A DNA stretch of 64,000 nucleotides from Dermatemys mawii (lineage: Eukaryota > Chordata > Testudines > Dermatemydidae). Under the pieces are notes generated by a model. That model worked only from the letters and a program-made list of their open reading frames with translations, was not told where the DNA came from and searched no databases. The position numbers and the translations under genes were made by a program. The first letter of the stretch is position 1, and the number at the start of each line of letters is the position of its first letter. The stretch spans positions 12,572,533-12,636,532 of the forward strand of contig ML677365.1 of the NCBI GenBank assembly GCA_007922305.1, read 5' to 3'. This document shows positions 23,701-35,700 of the stretch, piece after piece.

Positions 23701-26700
23701 ACCCCACCATCCACCTCAGCCTGGACCAGTCTACACGGGAGGTCCACTTCCTGGACACCACGGTGCAAATTAATGACGGCCACATCAGCACCACCCTATA
23801 CCGAAAACCTACCGACAGCTATGCCTACCTTCATGCCACCAGCTTCCATCCCAGGCACACCACATGATCCATTGTCTACAGCCAAGCACTAAGGTACAAT
23901 CATATTTGCTCCAACCCCTCAGACAGAGACCAACACCTACAAGATCTCCACCAAGCTTTCTCAAAACTACAATACCCGCACAAGGAAATAAGGACACAGA
24001 TCAACAGAGCCAGACGTGTACCCAGAAGCCTGCTGCTGCAAGACAAGCCCAAGAAAGAAAACAACAGAACACCACTGGCCATCACCTACAGTTCTCAGTT
24101 AAAGCCTCTCCAACACATCATCAGGGATCTACAACCCATCCTGGACAACAATCCCTCACTTTCACAGGCCTTGGGAGGCAGACCAGTCCTGGCCTACAGA
24201 CAACCTGCCAACCTCAAGCATATTCTCACCAGCAGCAGCACACCGCGCCATAACTCCTCTAACTCAGGAACCAATCCATGCAACAAACCTCGATGCCAAC
24301 TCTGCCCACACATCTACAGCAGCAACACCATCACAGGACCAAACCAGATCAGCCACACCATTACTGGTTCATTCACCTGCACGTCTACCAATGTAATATA
24401 CACCATTATGTGCCAGCAATGTCCCTCTGCTATGTACATCGGCCAAACTGGACAGTCCCTACGAAAAAGAATAAATGGACACAAATCAGATATCAGGAAT
24501 GGCAATATACAAAAACCTGTAGGAGAGAACTTCAACCTCGCTGGACACACTATAGAAGATTTAAAGGTCAGCATTTTGCAGCAAAAAAACTTCAAGTCCA
24601 GACTACAAAGAGAGACTGCAGAGCTGCAATTCATTTGCAAATTTGATACTATCAATCAAGGATTGAACAAAGATTACGAGTGGCTAGCTAACTACAAAAG
24701 CAGCTTCTCTTCTCTCGCTATTCACACCTCCAATTCAGCTGCTAGAGGAACATCTCACCCTCCCTGATTAGAGATAACAAGCTGGTTCAGCCTCATTGGA
24801 CTAACCCTGTTATCTCCCACCTGGTCCTTGCCTACCTATTTATATCTGCCCCTGGATACTTCCACTGCATGCATCCAACGAAGTGGGTACTAGCCCACAA
24901 AAGCTTATGCTCTAAAACTTTAGTTAGTCTTTAAGGTGCCACAGGACTCTTTGTCACTTCTGCAATTCCAGACTAACACGGCTACCCCTCTGATTCTTAA
25001 GAATTAGAATTCAGCCTTCTCAATGTTCTCCATTATTAGCTCTCCTTCACTGGTAAGTTGTGGACCTATGCTTGTCGTCTTCTTTTTCTTCCTCCTAATG
25101 TATTTATGGAACCTCTTCTTATTGCATTTTATATCCCTTGCTAGGTGTAATTCATATCATGCCTTAGCCTTCTGATTTTGTCCTTAATGCTTGCACTATT
25201 CTTTTGTACTCATCCTTTGCAATTTTTTCATGTTTCTACTTTTTGTCAGATTCCCTTTCGATTTTCAGGTCATTAAAGAGCTCCAGATGGAGCCTTATTG
25301 GACTTCTAATATTTTTTTTAGCTTTCCTTGGTATCAGGATAGTTTGTGCCTTTAATACTGTCTCTTTGAGAAATAGACAGGTCTCCTGAACTCCTTTAAC
25401 ATGTACTACTTACTTTTTAATGTATATTTATTTACTTTTTGTAGTTATAATTCTAATTTAATTTTTTTAAATCCAATGTTTAATCTAAATCAGATTTTTC
25501 ATTTTTTTTAATTATTGATTTTTATTCACTCTGACTGGGATTCAAGAGACCTGGATTCTATTCATGGCTCTGCTGCTAGGTGACCTTGGGCAAATTATTT
25601 CCTTTATGTGCCTCTGTTTTCCCATCTATACATGGGGAGGGTAATGATATTGACGTTTCTTGTAAAAGGTTTTGAGATCTAATGGATCCCCAAGGATCTG
25701 GAGTGGTACCTGTGCTGTTTAACACATTAATCTGGAAAGGAAGTGACGTGTGAAGCAGCAAAGTTTGCTGCTGATAAAAAATTATTCAAGATAGTTGAGT
25801 CGAAAGCTGACTTTGAGGAGTTACAGAGGAATCTCACAAAACTGGGTAACCATGGATAGGTCTTTGAAAACTTCCATTCCATGCACAGAAGCAATCTAAA
25901 AGTCTCTCAGTATCTTAGGAACTATTATGAAGGTGGTAGAAAATAAGGCAGAAGATATAATACCATTTTATAAATCCAAGATGTGCCCACAACTAGGATA
26001 CCGTCTCCAGTTCTGTTTGCCTCCTCTCAAAAAGTATATAGTGGAACGAGAAAAGGTTCAGAGAAGAGCAGCAAAGATAATCACAGGTATGGAATGGCTT
26101 CCGTATGAGGAGAAACTAAACAGATTGGGGCTGTTCAGCTCGGAAAGGAGACTTCTAAAGAGGGATATGAGAGAGGTCTATAAAATCATGAATAGTGTGG
26201 AGAAAGTGAATAGAAAAGTGAAACCCCTTCACAGTATCCAAAAACCAGGGGTCACCCATTGAAATTAAGAAGCAACGGGTTTAATACAAACGAGGAAGTA
26301 CTTTTCACAAAACATGCAATTAACCTGTGGAACTTATTGCCATGGGATGTTGAGATGGCCAAAAGTATAATGGTTCAAAAAAGAACTGGATCGGTTCATG
26401 GAGAATCAGTGACTAGTACCCGAGATGGTCAGGGATGAAACCCCATGCTCAGAGTGACCCTTAACCTGTGACCGTCACAAACCAAGAGTGGAGAACAGGA
26501 TGGAGTGGATCACTCATTAATTGCCCTATTTTCCCCCTGAAGCTCTTGTACAGGTCACCATTGGAGACAGGATACTAGGAAAGATGGACCATGGTCTGAC
26601 CCAGTATGGCAGTTCGTACGATCATATGAATCTCTCTTTTTCTAGAACTTGGAATCATTTATGCTAAATAGAAAATAAGTATATAAACTTGAATAGGTGA

Positions 26701-29700
26701 TAGGAATTAAATAGGCACTTTACATTGTTTAGTATGCTGAAGCTGAAAGCATTTAAGACATGCATGAAGAAATCAGTGTGTGCAAGTCAGCTTCTCAGAA
26801 TTTCTTGTGAGCTGATTGTTTTTTTGCTCTTTCGGGCCTTTTCTTCAATGTAAAGTGTCTTAAATTTGTTTATTTACTATAAAAGAGGAAACTGATTTCC
26901 TGTTGCCTGCAATTGATTCAAACAAAGTAGAGGACAGTTATTTGTGAAAAACTGTTCTACTGATTATCTAGAGCTTATTCTCTTCTGACTTCCACCTGTT
27001 CACCTCCCAGTGAAAGTTCACTCAAAATCCAGAATGCAGACCAGAGGGCATGAGGTCAATCCAGCAGATAGATTGATGTAATATAGTGGTAGAAAATAAA
27101 TGCCTACTGCCTAGGTTTTCTGAAGAGGCAGTCTTTTTTGTCTTACAAGCATCTCATACAAACTAATTCTTCAGTTCGGATAAAAATTACAGGGTGCAGT
27201 CCCACTGTTGTCATCTAGGAATATTCTGTCGCTTTAAAGGGTACTATTGTAAAAGATATTTAAATAGTCTAAAGCTACAATTGAGCAACTTGTATTGCAT
27301 CTGACTGAGACAGGTTAATCTCTGATTCTGCTCTCTAAGGGCAATGGTGCATAAAGTAATACATAATCTTTAAAAACATTTTCCTAAATGATCTGTATTT
27401 CTTCTGTCTAAATATGTTTTACCTATTCCAGCTATAATGCCATCAAAGCCTACAAGGAGGAAAGAAAGCGGGAAGGTCTTGGTGCAGCTGAACATCTAGT
27501 GTCAGCTGCTGAGGCGGGTAAGGAAAATGCAAACGAGATTAATGTTTACTTTCAGCCTGTCCATATGCTGTGTTTGCCTTTGTCTTTCAGTGTTGCCTTT
27601 TCTTCCAGATGGCAAGTGCAAGTGTTTCAGTCCAGCTGCATTCACTTATAAAGTAATAAATAATTTAATAATGTTTGGTTGGACAGCTGTGTGTCCTACT
27701 TTTTTATTCATAACTAGCAACACTAAAATGTTTTATGGCTGCATAGCCCTCTTTTCTTAATATTTTATACAAAATCTAGTGCACCAATTATATGCAGCTA
27801 TGCAATAAAAGGCCAAAATTTATTAAACACATCCTTGTAATATAATGTATTAGTGTTAATTTTGAACACTTAGAAAACACACAAAAGCAGATACAGAACC
27901 CAATCAAGCACCCATTGAAGTCAGTGCAATAACTTGATTGGCTTTAATGAGCATTGGCTTGGACCTATACTGTCAATAAGATCTTAAATTCAGATATACT
28001 TAATACTTAATAAAATGGATCTGAATTCCACATCTTATCGACACTAAAGGTCCAATCCAATGCTCAAATATCTTATGTACAAAATACAAATATCTGATCT
28101 CTGCAATTTTTATCTAACTCATTTCTAATGTCCTTGTGTTCTTATACCCGTTTCTCTGATATAGATGGTAATTTGGGAGCTTTGGAAGAGTTCTTGTTGC
28201 AGTACTACACATTAAATTGTATCATTAGTTTGTCATTACTTTACAGACCAGTGACTTAAAGTAAACTGTAAATCTACATCAGGTCGATCATTCTGAAAGA
28301 GGGAGCTGGTTCATTACATGGACACCTTATTTCTGTGCACCCTTGTTTAATTTTGTGTACCGTAAGATAATTGAGATAATTAAAGCACATCTAAAATAAA
28401 ACTAGCTTCTTATGGCCAGATTCCACCATTTGGACCATAGTGGAGTAAAGGAGGAGATATCCACTGGCCCCAGTGCAAAGGATACACAGGGAGCCCTGTG
28501 GTCTGCAGCATGCACTTCTGCTCAGACTCCCCAAATTGTGCCAGTTTCCCCTCCCACCCTCAGTTCAGGAGAACTGTTGCGGCAGGATTTGGGTCTCAAA
28601 GTTGAAAGGAAAAGAGCAGGATGCCTACATTTTTCTCGTTTAGTATGCTTGTAGGATGGGGTGTGTGTGTGTTTGTAGTACTGAGTTGAACAAACTGGTA
28701 CAAACTTTCAGAGTGGCATTCATAATATTAGTCTAACTTCCATCTTTCTTAGGAATCATGACCCTCTGTATCACAAACCCAATATGGGTAACGAAGACAC
28801 GGCTTATGTTACAATATGATGCAGGCATTGATTCATCAAAATGCCAGTACAAAGGAATGTTTGATGCTCTTATAAAGATATACAAGCTGGAGGGTGTACG
28901 TGGCTTATACAAGGTAATATAATTGGACATAATGGATAAGAATTCTGGAATTTATCATGGGTATAACAGCACTGCGGCTCTTGGGGAATTGGAAAGTAGT
29001 TACATGTTACTATAAAACCTACCTTTCATCATCTCATAAGCCTATTTCTACCACACCAGAGATTCCAGCAAAAAAAAGACTTATAGTGTTAAGTAAAGGT
29101 TGCAGAAGGATAAGCAATAGTGAAACTGGAAGAGGGAAGACTGAGGTACATGGACAAAAGCATTATTCTGAAACTCAGATGAGAGGAATATGGCTAAAAT
29201 AGAAAAGTTGAATCAAGAACTGCTTTTGTTTAATAATCATGAATTTTTCCTCTGTAATATTCACTTCTAATCATTAGAGGACAGAGGTGGTGGCAACGGG
29301 GCATAATTTCTAAGGCGATTGATGCTGTTACTGATCAAACTGTTCTCCTTCATCCAGTCCCATCTCTCAGCCTGTCTTTCTGATATTTCAGGAATGTCCA
29401 ACCATCTTCTTAAATATAGTATGACTGAAACAGAGTTATTAATCTTCCCTCCATTACTATGGACAATACTGCAGTCACCTTCCACATCCCATTCCCAGGT
29501 ATTTAGGACTGTAATGGGTCAGCTCTAGATCCACACATTTTGTAGGATTTTAAATTTGGCTACAACAACTTGCTAAGCAACTGCAAATGTGGTTCTTTTA
29601 TTCTTTCCACGTGAGAATTTATTTAGGGAAACAAAATAACAGCTTGATTTGAACTTCAGTCTGCCTCCCTTCCTTCAGGCCATGACATTAGGAGAGTCAT

Positions 29701-32700
29701 CAGTACCTTGGAGACCTGAAGAACTCAGGTTCTTCTAATCCAACTAACATGGAGGAGCAGGCTTACTGGCTCTTAGCAACTATGGGTGGTTTATTGAATG
29801 TTCATCTCCCTTATTTGCTGAGGGAAATCTGATCCCAGTACTCTGAGATTGTTATAGCACGTACCAATGAATGCCAAGTTCTGATAAACCTGAAACAAAA
29901 TATTTCACTTACTCCTTAACCTGAAGTTGCTGAGATTCTTTGGTGTGCCTGGATAAATGTTTGTTCTGTTCCAGGTAGATCAGTTCTAATTTCTTGCATC
30001 TGTTAGGACTTATTAAATTCTGTTCCATTGGGTTGCTTTTCAGATTTTCCATGCATTTGGTATGTTGGCCCTGGATGCTTCTCTCTAGTGCTAACCTTAT
30101 CTGCAAGAGTAGGGATCCAAGCTCGGTACTTCCTTTGAAAGAGCCTATAATAGTCTAATATAGAGTACTTCAGGCTTTTTTTAAATAAATTAAAGCACAG
30201 AATGACTTTTCCTGCTGCTTCCCCCTCTGTGTGTCATGTTTGAAGCTTTATGAGGTTTTGTTTAATACACACTAGAGATTCTGTGGCCCAGGAACACAAA
30301 TCTGTATTCAGTGTTCTCTTCAGATAACCATTTTTGCAGACAAATAAAGTACACTTCCTCATTCTCCACAATTGAGTCTAATCGGTTCTTACCTCTCATA
30401 TTTCACAGACTCTGTTTCTCCTCTTTAGCTTGTGGGCTGCAGTCATCTGTGGTGGATGAGTGACTTGGAATTGAGCCTTCCAGCCAACCACAGTAAAAAG
30501 TTCTTCCATCTGGACTTTAATTATCCCAAAAGCAAAAAACATCTTCTGCAACTCACTGACACAGGGTTGCCCTCCCTGAACTGAACAGTTGCTTTTGCAC
30601 TCCCTGAACCAGCTTTCTCTTTAGCCTGTTGTGCAGATGGCCTTGCATCCACAATTTTCAGCCCTGCTTGGGATTGGTAGTTCATTTGCCCTGTTGATAA
30701 AGGGTTCCTCAATAACTTGCCTTCCCTGAACTAAGCAGTTTTATTCTTGATCCTCCCCAGGCCCAATCAGTAGTCCTTCTGTTGCAGGGTGAAGGAGGCT
30801 TCATTCAACTCAGCTTGCAGTCCCAAAATAAGCACAAGTGCCCAGTGCCAGGTCTCAAGCCTCACCCTTACTGTATTGCTTCAGGCATTTTCCTTCAGAT
30901 ACTTGAGTTCTGTTCCCTTCACCTACCTGTTTCTGTAGTCCATCCACTTGGTTGTTTCATTTGGTGAAGAGACCAGAGAGAGAAGCTCTGCCAAACTGAG
31001 GCAAGAGCAGTTCTCTGTTTATAGCCTACCTGTCACATGATATGCTCTGAACATCATTGCCTCCTGGAGACGCCATCTGCCAGAATTCCCTTGTTTGAAA
31101 GAGTTGAGTAAACAGCAGGCTGGCCTTGCCAGGTCTTAAAAGAGCCAGCACAGTAATCCCAGGCCTAAGCATGCCAAATATCATGAGATTGGCTTAAAAA
31201 TAGTGAGATTTAAAATGTACTAATTTTTTGGTTCTCTTTATTTGACTTGGCAACTTCATGTTCTCTAGTTTTTCTCCATTGCTCTAAAATCTTTAAATTA
31301 AAAAATAGATTCTCATATAATCACAAGACCCCATGTGCTGGAGTTTTAAGAAAAATCTCAAATATTGTGAAACTCACGATAAAATCACTTGACTTAGCAT
31401 GTCTGCTCTATAGCCCATTTTGTTTTTTTCCTTAGATTAAAGCTGCTGATTAACAGTAAATCTTATGTCAAGAGAATATGTAAACATATCTTGAAAGGGA
31501 CTATAGCAGAGGTTTTTTAAGTCTCATACCTTGGCTACTGCAGTCTATTCCTGTGGCCTGGGTGCCTCCAAACCTGCATCCTTCAAGTTCATCCCAGTTC
31601 AGTGGTGAAGTGGCGGCAGCAATTAGAAATAAAAAAAATAAAATGTAACAAATGGAAAAGGAGGGAGTAGATAGCTTCCCTAATCAATTTTTTGTAATTC
31701 ATTGATTCTGAAGAATACAAGAGAAAAATTCCATGGTTGGCATGGCGAAGGACAGTAAGACAACGTTTTTAATTGTATTAGGAACAAAATCCTAGCAATG
31801 GTATAGACCCATTGAAATGGTATAATTGTTAATGATGATGGAGAAAAGGAAGAAGTGTTCAATAAATATTTCTGTGTTGTGTTTGGAAAGAAGTAGAATG
31901 ATGCTCTCATCATATGACAATGATAATACTTTCCAGTCCATTAGTAACTGAGAAGGATGTTAAACAACATCTGCTAGTGATAAATATGTTTGAGTGCAAA
32001 TTATCCAGGCCTGTGTGATGTAAGAGTCCTAAAAGAGGTGGCTGAGGAAATCTGGCCCACTCATCCTTTTTTTTAGTAAACCTTGAATATTGGGGAAATT
32101 CCAGAGGACTGGAAGAATGCTAATATTGTGCCAATATTTTTAAAAGGGCAAATAGAATAACCTGGGTAATGATAGACTGATTAGCCTGACATTAGTATCT
32201 GGCAGAATAAGAGAAACGCTGATATTGGATTCAGCTGATAAAGTAGTAAAAGATGGGACTATAATTAATGCTAGTCAACGTGTTTTTAAGGAAAATGGGT
32301 CTTCTCAAGCCTGATATTCTTAATCTTTGATAAAGGTAACTGCATATATATAATATACATAGTACCACACAACAGTCTCGTTAAAAAAATTAGTATTATA
32401 CAGTCTCTATAGAATTCACATTAAATGAATTAAGAAGTGGAGAACTGATGGATTTCAAAAAGTAGTTGTCAGTGAGGAGTTGTTGAATGTAGGGGTTTAT
32501 CTAGTGGGGTTCTACAGGGATTGGTAGTAGGCCTGACACTATTCAGCATTTTCATCAACAACAAATAAATAATATAAAATCACTACTGATAAAACTTGCA
32601 GAATTGATGGGCCCATCTTCCCAAAACTTGCAGAATTGATGGGCTCATCTTCTCTTTAAAGGGCCAGCCATCCTGTGATGTATTCACAAGAACATAACCT

Positions 32701-35700
32701 GGCAACTGGCAAGTAGTGATCACTGCTACTAACTGGCTAAGAACCTGAACCCATTCTGTTGGATTTGTTACCTTATCTCACCTAGCCATTATTTGTCTTG
32801 TCCCCTTGTAGCATAGTCTAAAAGACATGACCTCTCCCTTTCCCGCACTCCCCCAAGCACCTCAGAGTGTACTCCCTCAGGAGGGATGTGGGCTGTGCTT
32901 GATCTCTTGAGGTCCAGGGTCATTCTGCCATTGTGGGTCTCCATGTTGAACTCACGGCTCCCCACACTGGAGATCTGGATTATTCAAACTTCTACTCCAA
33001 CGCTGGTGCCTCCTGGGAAATAATGCGTAATCCACCCTAAGGGGATAGCATACTTGGTTCATAAATAAGTACACAATTCTCAAATTACCAATCAACTCCA
33101 ATAAGCTTTATATAAACAATAGAAATTATAAACACAAAAAAGTCAAGAACAAGATATACTAAATATATATGAACGTGAGTAGATTTTTTTTAAAAAAAAA
33201 ATATATACACAGCAATCTGTAGAGGATGCCATAAACCTCCTATTTATTTCTCTTTTGGTCACGTAACACAACTACCCACAAAGTCTCCCTGACTCTAGTT
33301 GTTATGTCAGCTCTCTAACTCAGGGGTTCTCAAACGGAGGGTCGGGATCCCTCAGGGGTCATGAGGTTATTACATGGGGGGGTTGTGAGCTGTCTGCCTC
33401 AACCCCACATCCCACTTTTCTCCAGCATTTATAATCATGTTAAATATATTAAAAAGTGGTGTTCTTTTGTAAGGGGGGTGGTCGGACTCAGAAGCTTGCT
33501 ATGTGAAAGGAATCACCAGAACAAAAGTTGGAGAACCACTGCTCTAACGTGTCAGTCTCAAGTCCAGGTATCTGTCAGTGGTGTTCTTGTAGACATTGCA
33601 GGCACTGTGGCCTGATGTCTTGTCTGAGGGGTCCAGTGATCCACAGGGCAATCTGAATCTTGGAAATAGCTTTTCAGCTCCAAGGGATGATCTGAATACA
33701 TCTCTGCTGGGGTAATAATCTTAGACACGAGCTTTCCACTTTTTTTCCTGGCTGAGATAACGGTCAATGATCCAGCTGTTGGCTGTGGTAGCCTGCTGAA
33801 CTGTGTGTTGGGCAGTCAGTGCCCTCACAGTGACATGGCAGGCCCTGTGGGAACCCAGTTTGATGGAATTTCCCAACTGAGGATTGGGAAAATTGGAAAA
33901 AAGTCAATCTGTGAGGGGAGCAGGATGTTCCCCTCCTCTCTAGTGCTCTCCACCACCATCTCTGTCGACCCTTTCCAATGTCACCTCAAAGGAGGGGCTA
34001 CCTCCTCCTTGTCTCTTTCTCAACTATTTGCAGTGTTTTAGCCATGTTGGTCCTGGGATATTAGAGCTACGTGGTGGGTGAGGTAATATCTTCAATTTTA
34101 TTTTATTTAGAAGAACTCTGTAATAGCTGGAAAGCTTGTCTCTCTCCCCAACACAAGTTGGTGCAATAAAGATATTGCCTCACCCACTTTGTCTATCTAA
34201 ACTACCCAGAGGGTAACAGCATCATCTCTCTCCCAGATCCTTGGAGTAGAGAACCAATCAGAGGTCCCCTCTGTCAGAACATCTGGGGCTGCTGGTTTAG
34301 GTCCCTCCCTCCAGCCTCCTCTCTGCTTAAGAGAGGGTTGCCTGACAACAGCACAGCAACACTTCTGGGATGCAATCTTCAGCCCTAACTGGCCCGGATA
34401 AGTTTCACCCCCTCATGGCAAGGAGGTAGGAGTGTTACAGCTGTAAACTCTTTGTGGCAGGGGCTGACATTTAGATAGACGCGTTTGTACGGTGTATAGC
34501 ACAAAAGGGCCGAACTTTTGTTGTAAAACCCAAAGGCTACAACAATATAAATGTCTGAGTTGTGTGTATTGGGAGGGGAGCACAGAAGGTATGTTGAAAT
34601 AAGCAGATGCAAGCTGGTTGTGTAGCTTTCAAAGGTTACAGATTAACCTCTTCGTTTGTTTTTATTAAATAAAAATGTTTTAGGGATTTGTGCCTGGTCT
34701 GTTTGGAACTTCACACGGAGCACTTCAGTTCATGGCATATGAAGATCTGAAACTGAGATACAATAAACATAGAAACAGACTATTGGATACAAAATTGGTA
34801 AATTGCCTTAAATGGAAACATTTTATCTTTTATAGTATGTGAGTATATGGAAACCAGAACTGTATGTCTAGAACACAGATCAGATGAGATTGTACTGTTT
34901 GTGCAATTGCCACAAGCGACCAATTGTATTAGCTATTAATGTTATATAACTTTTGGGAGATCACGTAGGAAAAATAAGGAAAATTGTTTTTTTACTTTCA
35001 ACTTTTGGTACAAATTACCTCATCACAAGCCAATTAGCACTGTTTTTACATGCTGGAGAAATCCACTTCTTGTTTGAAAACTTGGGAAATCTTGTTCATT
35101 TTGTTTCATTTTTAAACTTAACTTTTGGGAGAATGCTTGTAGTTCCACAAATATAAACAAATAAAAAAGTAACTATACCAAAAAAGTAATTTATAATATA
35201 CTTTTTAGGATATTACATAAGCATGCTATTTAACTTGGAGTATAAATGAAAACATCCAGCATAATCCAGGTTTTACACCAAAATAAGTATCACTAATGCC
35301 AGTATTAATGTGTAATAAACATCAGCACTTGTTGGAACTTGCATACCCTTCTTATAGAAAAGAAATCTAGAGCACTGTTCTGTTCATGCTTTAAAAAGTA
35401 GTTTGAGAGTTCCCAGCATTTTATTTAGTTGTCTGTAATTTGACTTAAACTAACATTGGTAACTTTCTTATAATTTTAGACTGCTTTAGAATACATTACC
35501 GTGGCAGCACTATCCAAAGTATTTGCTGTATCAGCAACATACCCATATCAAGTAGTGCGAGCTCGTCTTCAGGATCAACACAATAGCTACTCCGGAATGG
35601 TTGATGTTATTTGCAGGACATGGAGGTAGGCACAGAGAAGTAAATATGCAATTCTGTGAAAATGACATCATCTTAATCAACAGCTCTGCTGTGTGCAGTC

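Larger units (their letters stand above)
23111..24997 (+). mobile_element. Penelope-like retroelement (EN+ type), 5'-truncated, with inverted terminal arms
   Basis: Layout: inverted arm (23111-23297), a 16-base direct repeat junction, RT and GIY-YIG coding region (23325-24767), second arm (24774-24960) and a 37-bp tail ending TGATTCTT. The arms are 187 bp each and differ at only two positions (23172 and 23226). The flanking sequence TAAGAATTAGAA occurs at 23102-23113 and 24998-25009, a target-site duplication that brackets the unit as one insertion into CR1. Low arm divergence suggests a relatively recent event. Confidence 0.93.
21283..25400 (-). mobile_element. CR1 LINE (minus) hosting two nested insertions
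   Basis: 3' end at about 21283 with the CR1-type tail (plus-strand 'ggtctagaagggtcctcaag'). ORF2 remnants on the minus strand read [20 protein letters not shown] and [19 protein letters not shown] (21914-22120), typical of the CR1 C-terminus. The same element resumes after the insertions at 21369-21673 (hAT MITE) and 23111-24997 (Penelope-like). Upstream limit near 25400 is approximate. Confidence 0.8.

Noticed and set aside
23325..24767. Functional reverse transcriptase gene
   Set aside because: The RT fingers region before motif A is missing and TGA interrupts the frame at 23865-23867, so it is a truncated pseudogene.
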